Source: Motiliproteus sp. MSK22-1
GTDB taxonomy: Bacteria; Pseudomonadota; Gammaproteobacteria; Pseudomonadales; Balneatricaceae
NCBI RefSeq assembly: GCF_001968815.1
Contig: NZ_MIEQ01000046.1
Coordinates: 124,001 to 188,000, forward strand
Direction: 5' to 3'
DNA length: 64,000 nt
Made by a program: the position numbers and the translations under genes. Every line of letters begins with the position of its first letter. Position 1 is the first letter of the stretch. Under the pieces are notes generated by a model, which ran no database searches, was not told where the DNA came from, and saw only the letters and a list, made by a program, of their open reading frames with translations. This document shows positions 16,784-26,283 of the stretch, in pieces.

Positions 16784-17386
16784 CTACTTGTAGAATGCGT
16801 TGTCAGTTACTGTGTGATCTGTCACATCCTTCACACCAGCAAGTGCCGGTATTTTTTCGATCAGTGTTTTTTCGACACCGTCTTTTAGTGTTAAATCAAC
16901 AGCACTGCAGCCTTGACAACCTCCTCCAAATCGAAGAATAGCGACATCCCCTGCTTCCTCTGACACAACTTCTATCAGGGATACTTCGCCACCATGGGAG
17001 GCTAACCCGGGGTTTATGTCGTTATAAAGAACATAATTGATCTGATCTTCAATAGGACTGTCGGCGTTGACTTTGGGTACTTTTGCATTAGGAGCCTTGA
17101 TGGTCAGCTGTCCGCCCATTCGATCTGTAGAGTAATCGACCAGAGCCTCCTCAAGGTAAATCAGACTATTGGGCTCCAAGTAGACTTTAAACTTAGTCAG
17201 TTCTATACAAACGTCCCCTTCCTGAACTTCCTCCGGGCGACAATACGCAAGACAGGTTTCCGCATAAGGGGTACCCGGCTGCGTCACAAACATTCTCACA
17301 GATACGTCATCTCCGTCTTGCTTTTCGAGCAATTCGGCCAAATAATCCTGGGCGCCATCGGTGATGGTTATATCAACATTTTCCAT
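16784..17386 (-). CDS. nfuA: Fe-S cluster carrier NfuA
   Basis: NfuA assembles or carries [4Fe-4S] clusters to target enzymes. The 200-residue protein has the N-terminal degenerate A-type carrier domain (about 1-100, ending [13 protein letters not shown]) and the C-terminal Nfu domain with the CxxC ligand pair, Cys157 and Cys160, in [17 protein letters not shown]. Length and layout equal E. coli NfuA. The ATG was preferred over an upstream in-frame GTG. Fe-S-rich enzymes encoded nearby (the Hox hydrogenase, SdhB) are plausible clients, but that is inference. Confidence 0.93.
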   Translation of the reverse strand: MENVDITITDGAQDYLAELLEKQDGDDVSVRMFVTQPGTPYAETCLAYCRPEEVQEGDVCIELTKFKVYLEPNSLIYLEEALVDYSTDRMGGQLTIKAPNAKVPKVNADSPIEDQINYVLYNDINPGLASHGGEVSLIEVVSEEAGDVAILRFGGGCQGCSAVDLTLKDGVEKTLIEKIPALAGVKDVTDHTVTDNAFYK

Positions 17387-17615
17387 ATTCACTGCAAACC
17401 TATTGGCTATTCAATATATGGCACTATTCTAAGCCATACTTTGATCATTATAAACCCAACTGTTTTAATCAAGTATTTTTTCGCTCCTTCAAGACTGCTG
17501 CCGAGCAGCTGATACATTGAGCAAAAATTTGCAATTCACAATCACATGAACAAGATTCCGCTTGCTGAATATGTTATAAAAGCTTGAATTTCTAATCAAT
17601 TTTGTTGCTGAATTA

Positions 17616-18782
17616 ATGGAACAGTCCCTCGTTTTTTCTTTTTTTCTTATATTCACAGGCGCCGCAGTTTTAGCGTCGTTGGCTCTCTATACCAGACAAC
17701 CTCTTTTGGTCGCTTATATCGTACTTGGTGCCATTCTGGGGCCTTATGGTGCTGCCTTGGTGACAGATACAAGTCTGCTGTCCGATATTTCTCACGTGGG
17801 AATTATTTTTCTCTTGTTTTTGCTGGGCCTCGACATGCAGCCCAGCCATCTTGTTCACATGCTAAAGAAGGCGACAGTGGTCGCTGTCATGAGCTCCATT
17901 CTGTTCGCCGCGCTTGGTTATGGGACCGGCTGGGCTTTCGGGTTTACTCATGTTGAGAATGTGATAATAGGCTTGGCAGTCATGTTTTCCAGCACAATTA
18001 TCGGCATTAAGCTGCTACCGACGACAGTTCTTCATCATAAACATACGGGAGAGCTTGTTGTTGGATTGTTGCTGCTGCAGGACGTAATCGCAATTATGGT
18101 CCTCTTGGCTCTTTATAGTGGCACTTCAGGAGAGACTGACTACATGGCGTATATAAAAACATTGATCGCCCTCCCCTTGATTATTGGCGGCGCCTTTGTC
18201 TTTGTACGCTATGTTTTACTAAAACTGATTCAAAAGTTTGACCGCTTTCACGAGTATATTTTCCTGGTTGCAATAGGATGGTGTCTGGGGTTGGCTGAAG
18301 CCGCTCAGTTTTCTGGACTATCCGCTGAGATTGGCGCTTTCATCGCCGGCGTCAGTCTCGCAACAAGCCCTATATCTCAGTATATTGCAGAGAGCTTAAA
18401 GCCCTTGCGGGATTTTTTCCTGATCCTGTTTTTCTTCTCCATTGGTGCAAGTTTTAATTTAGGACTACTCGGCGATATTATTCTTCCCTCTCTGGTTTTG
18501 GCTGCACTGGTTATTTCCTTAAAGCCCGTAATCTTCCGGTTTTTGCTACGTCGAATTAGCGAAAGCAAGCCCTTGGCATGGGAGGTTGGCTTCAGACTAG
18601 GCCAGATCAGTGAGTTTTCGTTGCTAATCGCCTACCTTGCTGCTGGTAATGCACTGATCGGCCAAGAGGCCTCTCACGTCATTCAAGCCACGGCCATACT
18701 GACGTTTTTAATATCGTCCTATATCGTGGTATTCAACTATCCATCTCCTATTGCGGTCTCCGACAAGCTCCGTCGAGACTGA
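17616..18782 (+). CDS. CPA2-family cation:proton antiporter (KefB/KefC-like membrane domain)
   Basis: The 388-residue protein is made of about 12 hydrophobic segments. It matches the Na+/H+ exchanger fold of the CPA2 family: RQPLLVAYIVLGAILGPYG, GIIFLLFLLGLDM, VMFSSTIIGIKLL and GLLLLQDVIAIMVL with the transport-site Gln-Asp. It ends at the membrane domain and lacks the C-terminal TrkA-N/RCK domain of KefB and KefC. Its ion (K+ or Na+) and regulation cannot be told. It converges on the next gene with eight bases between. Confidence 0.85.
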   Translation: MEQSLVFSFFLIFTGAAVLASLALYTRQPLLVAYIVLGAILGPYGAALVTDTSLLSDISHVGIIFLLFLLGLDMQPSHLVHMLKKATVVAVMSSILFAALGYGTGWAFGFTHVENVIIGLAVMFSSTIIGIKLLPTTVLHHKHTGELVVGLLLLQDVIAIMVLLALYSGTSGETDYMAYIKTLIALPLIIGGAFVFVRYVLLKLIQKFDRFHEYIFLVAIGWCLGLAEAAQFSGLSAEIGAFIAGVSLATSPISQYIAESLKPLRDFFLILFFFSIGASFNLGLLGDIILPSLVLAALVISLKPVIFRFLLRRISESKPLAWEVGFRLGQISEFSLLIAYLAAGNALIGQEASHVIQATAILTFLISSYIVVFNYPSPIAVSDKLRRD

Positions 18783-18790
18783 TAGCTATT

Positions 18791-19675
18791 TTATCTGGTG
18801 ACCGCAACTGCTGACAGGGCCTTCAGCAACCCATGCTGCTGAAGCGTCCTCATCTCTTCGTTATTTTTAACTAGAAACAAACCGGCAAACCCTAGACTGT
18901 TTATGGAAATACCTTTCACTGACTCTTGGGATCTGGGAACTATCAGTGCCCAGTCTTCAAACACTAACAGATTATAGGGTTTGAGAAATCCTTCGCCCCC
19001 GTTGAGTGATAATTGTTCTATTGATCGACTATAGAATTCCCAAAGCTGTTCTGTTCGAGCATCAACATTTTTTTTCAACGATGATATCAAACAATACTTA
19101 ACACTATGTAGCGTATTTTTTAATACAACTGGCGTTATTGGGATGTTGGTAGCCAACTCTGCTGTTGGCAATAACTGAAGATGCCTGTGTTTTTGACTTG
19201 CTCCCGCCTCATTTCCACTGTTGTAAAAACCAAGGGCCGGAAACGCCTGCATTGCGACAGACAGGTAGGATAAATCTGCTTTAGAAAGCGCCGAGCGCTG
19301 ATCCTCGAAGTGCTTGGTTATAATAAGCAGATGATTATTGACGACGTTAAACTTATTAAGCAGAACAGCGTGAGTTTCACCAAGATCGCATACAAACATG
19401 CTTGGCTCAAAGGGCAGAAATGGGTTCCTTGCTTTGTTGACTGCTTGCTTCAACAGCCTTTCAGGCGATGACGACCCACTTGGCCTCAGCTCCCTAGTCA
19501 CGCCGGATTTATTGGCAAGATTTGCCAATACACGAATCTGAAAGTCTATACCAGCCTCTGAATAAATATTCAGCTCAGTATCAATATGTTTCAGGTCACC
19601 TGAGCAAAGCGCTTTAGCGGTTGCCTGTGTTGCCATTGACAATAGATGGCCGGGGAGCATCAAGGTTGTTGCCAT
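18791..19675 (-). CDS. Ap4A phosphorylase-like ATP adenylyltransferase
   Basis: The 294-residue protein resembles HIT-superfamily Ap4A phosphorylases, which split diadenosine tetraphosphate into ADP and ATP. The core reads NPFLPFEPSMFVCDLGETHAVLLNKFNVVNNHLLIITKHFEDQ, then GFYNSGNEAGASQKHRHLQLLP with the catalytic His-x-His-x element. A C-terminal segment, KPYNLLVFEDWALIVPRS, matches the second family domain. The ATG has AGGG seven bases upstream. It is a single gene facing the antiporter. Confidence 0.85.
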   Translation of the reverse strand: MATTLMLPGHLLSMATQATAKALCSGDLKHIDTELNIYSEAGIDFQIRVLANLANKSGVTRELRPSGSSSPERLLKQAVNKARNPFLPFEPSMFVCDLGETHAVLLNKFNVVNNHLLIITKHFEDQRSALSKADLSYLSVAMQAFPALGFYNSGNEAGASQKHRHLQLLPTAELATNIPITPVVLKNTLHSVKYCLISSLKKNVDARTEQLWEFYSRSIEQLSLNGGEGFLKPYNLLVFEDWALIVPRSQESVKGISINSLGFAGLFLVKNNEEMRTLQQHGLLKALSAVAVTR

Positions 19676-19822
19676 TTTTTAACCCTGTCGGTTTCTATTT
19701 TCCATAAAACTCATTGATGATGTGATTACGATCAATTAGGGCTTCACACTGGTAACTTTTTTACATTAGTATGAAGTAAATTCAGGAAGATCAGAGTCAA
19801 CCAGTGCAGGAGAACCTAGACA

Positions 19823-20056
19823 GTGAAACAACTTAAAGCAACGGTCAAGCGCAAATCTGATTCCACTTCTCAGCCAAGTGGTGAGGAGCAAGCATACTTG
19901 GAAGAGTTAAAACACCTGATCCATGGCTATCAGAAAAAGGGTGACAACATAAAGCTGATGATAGAAAAGCTCAACGAGCATAACCACAAGCAACCAGACG
20001 GCTCAGATTGGGATTATGAAAGCCTCCAACTGGCGATTAAGGAACTAAACCCCTAG
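19823..20056 (+). CDS. small hypothetical protein
   Basis: The 77-residue protein is lysine-rich at the N-terminus and predicted helical, with a conserved-looking middle (KHLIHGYQKKGDNIKLMIEKLNEH) that could be a small DNA-binding or adaptor fold. The start is GTG, with AGGAG ten bases upstream. The family is not recognised. It lies between two oppositely oriented genes. Confidence 0.5.
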   Translation: MKQLKATVKRKSDSTSQPSGEEQAYLEELKHLIHGYQKKGDNIKLMIEKLNEHNHKQPDGSDWDYESLQLAIKELNP

Positions 20057-20136
20057 TTTCGGCCTTTCAATTGAAAAGCCCTCTGCCCTAGCTAGAAGAA
20101 TCAAAGAAACCTGAAGACAACAGCGAGCAGTTAGGC

Positions 20137-21210
20137 TTAATCTAGCTGCTCCAGAATTGCAACGCCCTGTCGATAGCCTAATCCACCGTTGCCATGAACA
20201 GCTGCTAACTTTTGGGGAGTATCTGCCTGAAGCTGCTGATACATAGTGATCAGGCCGTTTAATGCCGGATTATTCCATGGGGCGCGGGCCAGATTCATTC
20301 CTCCGGTGACCGTTACTGCGTAACTTTTGAGAAGTTCAGGTAGTTCAGCCAGTGTACGAATAAGTCCGCTCACAAGCATGAAAGCCATAGGTACAACCGG
20401 ATAGCAGCTGTACACTTCAAGTAACGCCTGCTGATTTTTGAACCGGGAAGAGAAATTCACTCCGGCCTGCTCGCAGCTATTCAAAAAACTAAGTCGCAGA
20501 TGTTCATAGGTAGATATCTGATCAATGTATTCACGCCCATCCCCATCGAGAATCTGTACATCAACGCCAGACACTGCAACTTGTTGCTGAGCCCCTACGC
20601 CCAGTTCACGAGCAAGAGCGTCGCTGACCAAAACCAATCGGCCATTAAAATCGATTAGCGGATTTGCGCAGTCTACCCCACGAAATCTGGAGGTGATCGG
20701 ATTAAACCATTTATCTCCCGGAATCTGAGGATCACCCTGAGATTTTGCAATGGCATCAGCAAGGAACGTTTTCTTATAGTTATTAAACAACCCCTCAGCA
20801 CACTGCTTGAATAGCGACTCAGAAGCCCCTGAGTTGAGAATAAACTGCCCTGCCAGCTCATTGTATGCCTCGGTTATTGGGTAGTCGGAGCCATAGATAG
20901 CCATCAGGCGCAAACGCTCTTCCCGGTCATAGCCAGTTTTCAGCAGTTCTTCACCACTAATAATAACTGCATGCTCTCCATCATTATTAATGAGCTCAAA
21001 AGCACGCTTTAATGCCTCAATGGGAGCACAACCGCTTCTAAAATGGTTGTCGGCGACAGGGCTATGCCAACCCGCCTTTAGCGGATCAATGACAAGACTT
21101 ACAGGCGTAATATTCTGCGACCGAATGCGACTTTCCATCGCTTGGCTACGATCCAAATTTCCCTGGCCGTCTATAATCTTATCTGCGGCAACAATTACAG
21201 TCTTCGACAT
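20137..21210 (-). CDS. thiolase-fold protein lacking the usual catalytic residues
   Basis: The 357-residue protein follows the thiolase plan: SGCAPIEALKRAFELINNDGEHAVIISGEE resembles the segment after the nucleophile, VTGGMNLARAPWNN the GGxxAxGHPxG loop, and HGNGGLGYRQGVAILE the C-terminal CxGGG region. In my alignment the nucleophilic Cys, the GHP His and the second Cys are all missing. It may therefore not be a working acyltransferase. The ATG has AGGTG nine bases upstream. The gene is divergent from hoxF, sharing a 171-bp region. Its function is unknown. Confidence 0.6.
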   Translation of the reverse strand: MSKTVIVAADKIIDGQGNLDRSQAMESRIRSQNITPVSLVIDPLKAGWHSPVADNHFRSGCAPIEALKRAFELINNDGEHAVIISGEELLKTGYDREERLRLMAIYGSDYPITEAYNELAGQFILNSGASESLFKQCAEGLFNNYKKTFLADAIAKSQGDPQIPGDKWFNPITSRFRGVDCANPLIDFNGRLVLVSDALARELGVGAQQQVAVSGVDVQILDGDGREYIDQISTYEHLRLSFLNSCEQAGVNFSSRFKNQQALLEVYSCYPVVPMAFMLVSGLIRTLAELPELLKSYAVTVTGGMNLARAPWNNPALNGLITMYQQLQADTPQKLAAVHGNGGLGYRQGVAILEQLD

Positions 21211-21381
21211 AAGGGAAATCACCTATAAAGAAAGAGCTGCGATTATAGCAACGTTCTTCATAACAGCCAAATAATGTCCACATGCCAAGAAATACAGCCT
21301 ATGTTTTCCGATAGTTGATAATTGCTTTCTTAAAAGCTTTCGATAAACTGAAATACCGAAATGGATACGGGAGTAATTGCA

Positions 21382-23229
21382 ATGTCAGTCAAACGCTTTT
21401 TGGATCCTGATCAAATTCTGCCGGCAGGTCCCTGGGCGCTTCCTGCTGCTAAGGAGAGAACTGTCAAATCCACTGGCACTCAGCTCCCTTCCCACCCATC
21501 AAAAAAGTTAACAACGCCGTTATATGTTAAATCAGTCTGTCAGCACTACGGTTTCTCCAAGCTCTTTCTGCTACAGGCGTTAATTAGAATTCAGCTGAGA
21601 TTTGGCTGGGTCTCACCACTGGCAGTTAGAGAACTGAGCTGCCAACTTAAGATCACCGGAGGGGAAGTTCGATCCATTATTGATTTTTACAGTTTTCTGT
21701 CTGCTGAATTTCAAGGGCAATATCAAATACTCCTCAGCAACAATATAACCGATACTTTTCTGGGCCAGTCAGATATTTTTCAGCAACTTTGTTACTTACT
21801 GAAAACACCTGATGGCGCATTAAGAGAAGACAGTCTTGTGAGTGTCACAATGACTTCCTGTACGGGGCTTTGTGACCAGGGACCAGCCGCATTGATTAAC
21901 GGCCATCCCATTGTGAATCTGACTTCTGAACGTATTAAGCAAATTGCCATCCTCATTGAATCCCGCGCCTCTTTTAATCAATGGCCCCAGGACTGGTTCC
22001 TGGTTTCTGATAACATTAGAGAACCAGGCGCTTTGCTGGACCGGACTGTTTCTCCTGGCCAGGCTTTATCTCAGGTTATCAAACACTCAAAAGAATCTTT
22101 TCTGGACGAACTGCAGACCTCATCATTAAGAGGTAGAGGCGGTGCTGGATTCAGTACTTTTCTGAAGTTTTCCGGTGTTATTCAACAAAACAGTAAACGT
22201 TCCAAGTACGTCATTTGCAATGCTGACGAAGGAGAGCCCGGAACCTTTAAAGACAGGGTTTTACTACAACGTCATTGTCAGCAAGTCTTTGAGGGAATGA
22301 CGATAGCTGGCTGGGCTCTCGGGGCTCATAAGGGAATAGTCTATTTACGCGCAGAGTACGCTTGGCTGTTTAAGTTTCTTCAAGATCAACTCCAGACCAG
22401 ACGAGCACAAGGGTGGCTTGGACATAACGCCAAAAACCTAGCTGGCTTCAGCTTTGATATATCCATCCACCTGGGAGCCGGAGCCTATATTTGCGGTGAG
22501 GAAACAGCCCTGATCGAATCTCTGGAAGGTAAGCGCGGCGTACCCCGAATTCGCCCTCCATTTCCAGCACAATCCGGCTACCTGGGGTTTCCTACACTGC
22601 TGAACAACGTCGAATCTTTTGCCTGTATTACTGAAATAGCCCTCACCAGTGGCCAAAAATTTGCTGCAATCGGGACTGAGCATTCCAAAGGCACAAAATT
22701 ACATAGCGTATCCGGAGATTGTAAATATCCCGGTATTTATGAGCTTCCCTGGGGAGTAAGCATCGCTGAGGTTCTAGAGCGTTGCGGTGCAGAAGATGCA
22801 CTTGCTGTTCAGATTGGCGGACCTTCAGGTGCATGCATACCGCGCGATCACTTTGATCGCTGCATTGCCTTTGAAGACGTGCCGACAGGCGGCTCCTTTA
22901 TGGTCATCGGACATAGCCGCAGCCTTATTGACGTTGTGACTAACTTTACTGATTTTTTTGCACATGAAAGTTGTGGTTTTTGCACACCATGCCGGGTCGG
23001 TTGTAAACAGCTGGATTTATTTACAGCCCGATTAAAACAACGGCGTATCCACGCCCACGAATTGGCTAAAATAAAATCGCTGGGAGAACTTATGATTAAC
23101 AGCAGTCATTGCGGGTTAGGCAAAACAGCGGCTCTGCCCTTGTTGCAGCTAATGGAAAGTTATCCGAAACTTATTGAGGATTCTTGCATACCTGCAACAG
23201 AGTTACTGCTGGAACCGGAATGCCACTAA
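21382..23229 (+). CDS. hoxF: NAD-linked [NiFe]-hydrogenase diaphorase subunit HoxF (HoxE-HoxF fusion)
   Basis: HoxF passes electrons between NAD(H) and the hydrogenase module through FMN and Fe-S clusters. The 615-residue protein has an N-terminal NuoE/HoxE-like domain (about 45-195) fused to a NuoF-like domain. The latter has GRGGAGF (251-257), the ICNADEGEPGTFKDR FMN loop, GAYICGEETALIESLEGKRG, and the [4Fe-4S] ligands Cys531, Cys534, Cys537 and Cys577. In the NuoE-like part the second Cys pair (160, 164) is present but the first pair appears replaced. GGGAG eight bases before this ATG favours it over an ATG seven codons upstream. It is the first gene of hoxFUYHW. Confidence 0.93.
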   Translation: MSVKRFLDPDQILPAGPWALPAAKERTVKSTGTQLPSHPSKKLTTPLYVKSVCQHYGFSKLFLLQALIRIQLRFGWVSPLAVRELSCQLKITGGEVRSIIDFYSFLSAEFQGQYQILLSNNITDTFLGQSDIFQQLCYLLKTPDGALREDSLVSVTMTSCTGLCDQGPAALINGHPIVNLTSERIKQIAILIESRASFNQWPQDWFLVSDNIREPGALLDRTVSPGQALSQVIKHSKESFLDELQTSSLRGRGGAGFSTFLKFSGVIQQNSKRSKYVICNADEGEPGTFKDRVLLQRHCQQVFEGMTIAGWALGAHKGIVYLRAEYAWLFKFLQDQLQTRRAQGWLGHNAKNLAGFSFDISIHLGAGAYICGEETALIESLEGKRGVPRIRPPFPAQSGYLGFPTLLNNVESFACITEIALTSGQKFAAIGTEHSKGTKLHSVSGDCKYPGIYELPWGVSIAEVLERCGAEDALAVQIGGPSGACIPRDHFDRCIAFEDVPTGGSFMVIGHSRSLIDVVTNFTDFFAHESCGFCTPCRVGCKQLDLFTARLKQRRIHAHELAKIKSLGELMINSSHCGLGKTAALPLLQLMESYPKLIEDSCIPATELLLEPECH

Positions 23230-23282
23230 TCTGAAAATAATGGGAGTGCTTTTGAGCCCCTGACAAGACGGTAGATCCTGTA

Positions 23283-24095
23283 ATGACTCAAAGTAGCAAT
23301 AAAATTACCATTGATGGCAGGGCTGTTTGTTTTCAGCCTGGGCAAACCATAATGGAAGCCGCTACAGAGGCTTCGGTCTATATTCCACACCTCTGTCATC
23401 ACCCTGATTATCCTCCTCATGGCAGCTGCAAGGTCTGCACTGTCAAAGTTGATGGGCGATATCTTGCCTCCTGCTCAGAAAAAGCTGTAGACGGGATGGA
23501 AGTTCAGAATAATTGTAAAGATTTGAAAGATTTAAGGCGTTCAATTACTCAGCTATTGTTTGTCGATGGCAATCACTATTGCCCCAGTTGCGAGCGATCG
23601 GGCAACTGCCAGCTTCAGGCAATAGGATACGCTCTGGAGATGCAAGAGAATCACTACACTCAACTGTTTCCAACGAGAAAAGTTGATGCCTCACATCCTG
23701 ATATTATCCTGGACCCTGATCGCTGCATACTCTGTGGTCTTTGCGTCAGGGCCAGCGAAGCTGAAGGAAAGAATCTGTTTAAAATAGGCGGTAGAGGTCA
23801 AAACAGCTATCTATCCGTCTGCAGCGATTCCGGGCTTCTTGGTGACAGCAGCATTTCGGTTAATGATAAAGCGGCACAGATTTGTCCGGTGGGAGCAATA
23901 TTGATTCGTGGCGAAGGGTTTCATATTCCGATTGGAGAGCGACTCTATGACCATCAGCAAATTACCAGTGTTGGAAACTGCAGGCCCCGTTACAATCACT
24001 CTACCAGTAACTTAACAGAAAGAAAGAAAAGAGAAGGTCCTGAGCACAGCAAACCGATCAACTTAACAACCGGAAAGCATACAAATGGCAAATAA
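23283..24095 (+). CDS. hoxU: hydrogenase diaphorase ferredoxin subunit HoxU
   Basis: HoxU wires the diaphorase to the hydrogenase through Fe-S clusters, like the N-terminus of NuoG. The 270-residue protein has [2Fe-2S] ligands (Cys38, 49, 52, 64), a His-Cys3 [4Fe-4S] site (His98, Cys100, 103, 109) and a further [4Fe-4S] site (Cys148, 151, 154, 201). It carries a basic tail of about 45 residues that is longer than in the R. eutropha protein (234 residues as I recall). It overlaps hoxY by 11 bases, so the two are probably translationally coupled. Confidence 0.92.
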   Translation: MTQSSNKITIDGRAVCFQPGQTIMEAATEASVYIPHLCHHPDYPPHGSCKVCTVKVDGRYLASCSEKAVDGMEVQNNCKDLKDLRRSITQLLFVDGNHYCPSCERSGNCQLQAIGYALEMQENHYTQLFPTRKVDASHPDIILDPDRCILCGLCVRASEAEGKNLFKIGGRGQNSYLSVCSDSGLLGDSSISVNDKAAQICPVGAILIRGEGFHIPIGERLYDHQQITSVGNCRPRYNHSTSNLTERKKREGPEHSKPINLTTGKHTNGK

Positions 24096-24624
24096 ACCAC
24101 GATTGGCAACCTGTTCGTTAACCGGATGCTTTGGATGCCACATGTCTTTGCTGGATATAGATGAACGCCTAGTTGATTTAGCGGATTGGATCGAATTTGA
24201 TCGATCCCCTTTAACTGATATCAAGCATTGCGGTAGCTGTGATGTCGGCCTTATTGAGGGAGGCTTGAGCAATCAGGAAAACTTACATGTTCTGCAGGAA
24301 TTTCGTCAACAATGCAAAATCGTAGTTGCTGTTGGCGCCTGTGCGATAAACGGTGGAATCCCTGCAATGCGCAACAATCATAGCCTGGCAGATTGTCTAA
24401 GGGAGTCGTATCTAACCGCTCCTGGCACGGTAAACCCTCAAATACCTGACGACCCTGAAATTCCAAAACTGTTGAGCAAAGTCCATCCGATACAGGATGC
24501 GATCAAAGTGGACTATTTTCTTCCGGGCTGCCCTCCAAGCGCCGATACTATTTGGTATTTCCTGACAGAATTATTGGCAGGCAGAGAACCGTTAATACAA
24601 GGCTCTGCACTTCGTTATGACTAA
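24085..24624 (+). CDS. hoxY: [NiFe]-hydrogenase small subunit HoxY
   Basis: HoxY holds the Fe-S cluster next to the Ni-Fe site. The 179-residue protein has the expected cysteines, Cys15 and Cys18 (TGCFGCHMSLLDID), Cys86 (VGACAINGG) and Cys149 (PGCPPSAD). It is short and lacks additional clusters, as in group 3d soluble enzymes. The start overlaps the end of hoxU. Confidence 0.93.
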   Translation: MANKPRLATCSLTGCFGCHMSLLDIDERLVDLADWIEFDRSPLTDIKHCGSCDVGLIEGGLSNQENLHVLQEFRQQCKIVVAVGACAINGGIPAMRNNHSLADCLRESYLTAPGTVNPQIPDDPEIPKLLSKVHPIQDAIKVDYFLPGCPPSADTIWYFLTELLAGREPLIQGSALRYD

Positions 24625-24759
24625 GAAACCTAAACACAGAAAGCCTCTATAGTGGAGCAACCTTTGAACCTAAGGAAGACATCGCAGCAAAATACGCACA
24701 ATAACAACGGTTAATAACAACGATTCGCACTGAAACACTAATGAACTGGACAGGGCGTA

Positions 24760-26283
24760 ATGAAAAAAGATGAAACGAGCGACACAGACTCTTTTCGAAG
24801 AATTGCCATCGATCCGGTCAGCAGAGTCGAAGGACACGGAAAGGTCACCCTATTAGTAGATAAGCATCATCAAGTCCAACAGGCACGCCTTCACATTGTT
24901 GAATTTCGTGGCTTTGAACGGTTTATTCAAGGCAGGCCCTACTGGGAACTACCGATGATTGTTCAGCGATTGTGTGGAATCTGTCCGGTCAGCCACCATC
25001 TTGCCGCAGGAAAAGCAATTGATATGCTGATAGGTTCCGAGCAATTGAGCGACACTGCGGACAAAACTCGCCGATTACTTCACTATGGGCAGGTATTACA
25101 ATCTCATGCCCTGCATTTTTTTCATTTGGCCTCTCCAGACTTACTGTTTGGTGACGGCGTATCAGCCAACGACAGGAATTTCATACATCTACTGGACTGT
25201 CACTCAGAAATTGCCATGAAGGGGGTCAAACTCCGTAAATTCGGCCAGAAAATAATAGAAGCCATTTCCGGAAAACGGGTTCATGGATCAATAGCCATTC
25301 CTGGCGGTATTAATCGAAACCTGAGTACGACTCAGATTAGCTCTCTCCAGCAACAATTAGACGAAGTAAAGCCTTGGCTTCAGGAAGCTGTAGAACTGGC
25401 TAAAAAACTCTATTTGGGGGCTAGTCATCAACAGTTTGCCGCCATAACCTCCCCAATTCTCAGCATGGTCAACGATGCCGGAGAGTTCGAACTTTACCAT
25501 GGTGGTCTTCGAGCACGCAGAGATAATGGGACGCTGTTATTTGATCAGGTAAACTATTGCGACTACAGCAAACACATCCTTGAAGAGGTAAAGCCCTGGA
25601 GCTACATGAAATTTCCATTTCTTGATGCTTTGGGGAAAGAAAAAGGATGGTACCGCGTAGGTCCGCTTGCTCGAGTGCTGAATTGTGACGGGATGGGATT
25701 TCCTGTTTCAGAACAAGCCAGAATAGACTTAATGAACTGTTGTCCGGCCTCTGAACAAAGCTCCCTCCTCTATCACTGGGCAAGAATGATAGAGCTGCTT
25801 TATTGTGGCGAAGCCATAGAAGAACTCCTTTATGACCCAGTGTTGCTGGGCTCTCAACTAACCGTTGAACCGGGGATTCGACAACCAGAATGCTTCGGGG
25901 TTATCGAGGCCCCCAGAGGAACCCTGATCCACCATTACATTGTTGATGACCAGGATCTTATACAAAAAGCCAACCTTATTGTATCCACTACAAGTAATAA
26001 TCAGGCAATGAATATGGCTATACAGGATGTCTGCCAGAAGGAGCTAAACGGGAACGAGATTACCGAAAGATTGCTAAACCGTGTCGAAATGGCCATCCGC
26101 GCTTACGATCCCTGTTTGTCCTGCGCCACTCATGCGATCGGTCAAATGCCATTACAAATAGAGGTTCACAGTCTGTCGGGGGATGTGGTTAGCAAAGCTG
26201 GTCGCGATGATACCGGCGCGTTTAGTCTGATGTCAGGTGTCTCTGCTGAGAGCACTGGTTACGCAACAGCCCATGAAAATTGA
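24760..26283 (+). CDS. hoxH: [NiFe]-hydrogenase large subunit HoxH
   Basis: HoxH carries the Ni-Fe active site that splits or makes H2. The 507-residue protein has the L1 motif RLCGICPVSHH (Cys72, Cys75) and the L2 motif DPCLSCATH (450-458; Cys452, Cys455), so all four metal ligands are present. RVEGHGK is intact near the N-terminus. Maturation requires cleavage after His458, which would release a 49-residue C-terminal extension, long for this family. A 135-bp gap separates it from hoxY; the end overlaps hoxW by 11 bases. Confidence 0.95.
   Translation: MKKDETSDTDSFRRIAIDPVSRVEGHGKVTLLVDKHHQVQQARLHIVEFRGFERFIQGRPYWELPMIVQRLCGICPVSHHLAAGKAIDMLIGSEQLSDTADKTRRLLHYGQVLQSHALHFFHLASPDLLFGDGVSANDRNFIHLLDCHSEIAMKGVKLRKFGQKIIEAISGKRVHGSIAIPGGINRNLSTTQISSLQQQLDEVKPWLQEAVELAKKLYLGASHQQFAAITSPILSMVNDAGEFELYHGGLRARRDNGTLLFDQVNYCDYSKHILEEVKPWSYMKFPFLDALGKEKGWYRVGPLARVLNCDGMGFPVSEQARIDLMNCCPASEQSSLLYHWARMIELLYCGEAIEELLYDPVLLGSQLTVEPGIRQPECFGVIEAPRGTLIHHYIVDDQDLIQKANLIVSTTSNNQAMNMAIQDVCQKELNGNEITERLLNRVEMAIRAYDPCLSCATHAIGQMPLQIEVHSLSGDVVSKAGRDDTGAFSLMSGVSAESTGYATAHEN

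Noticed and set aside
24625-24759. 135-base gap between hoxY and hoxH as a possible missing small gene
   Set aside because: No frame of useful length; only a short imperfect AATAACAACG repeat is visible.
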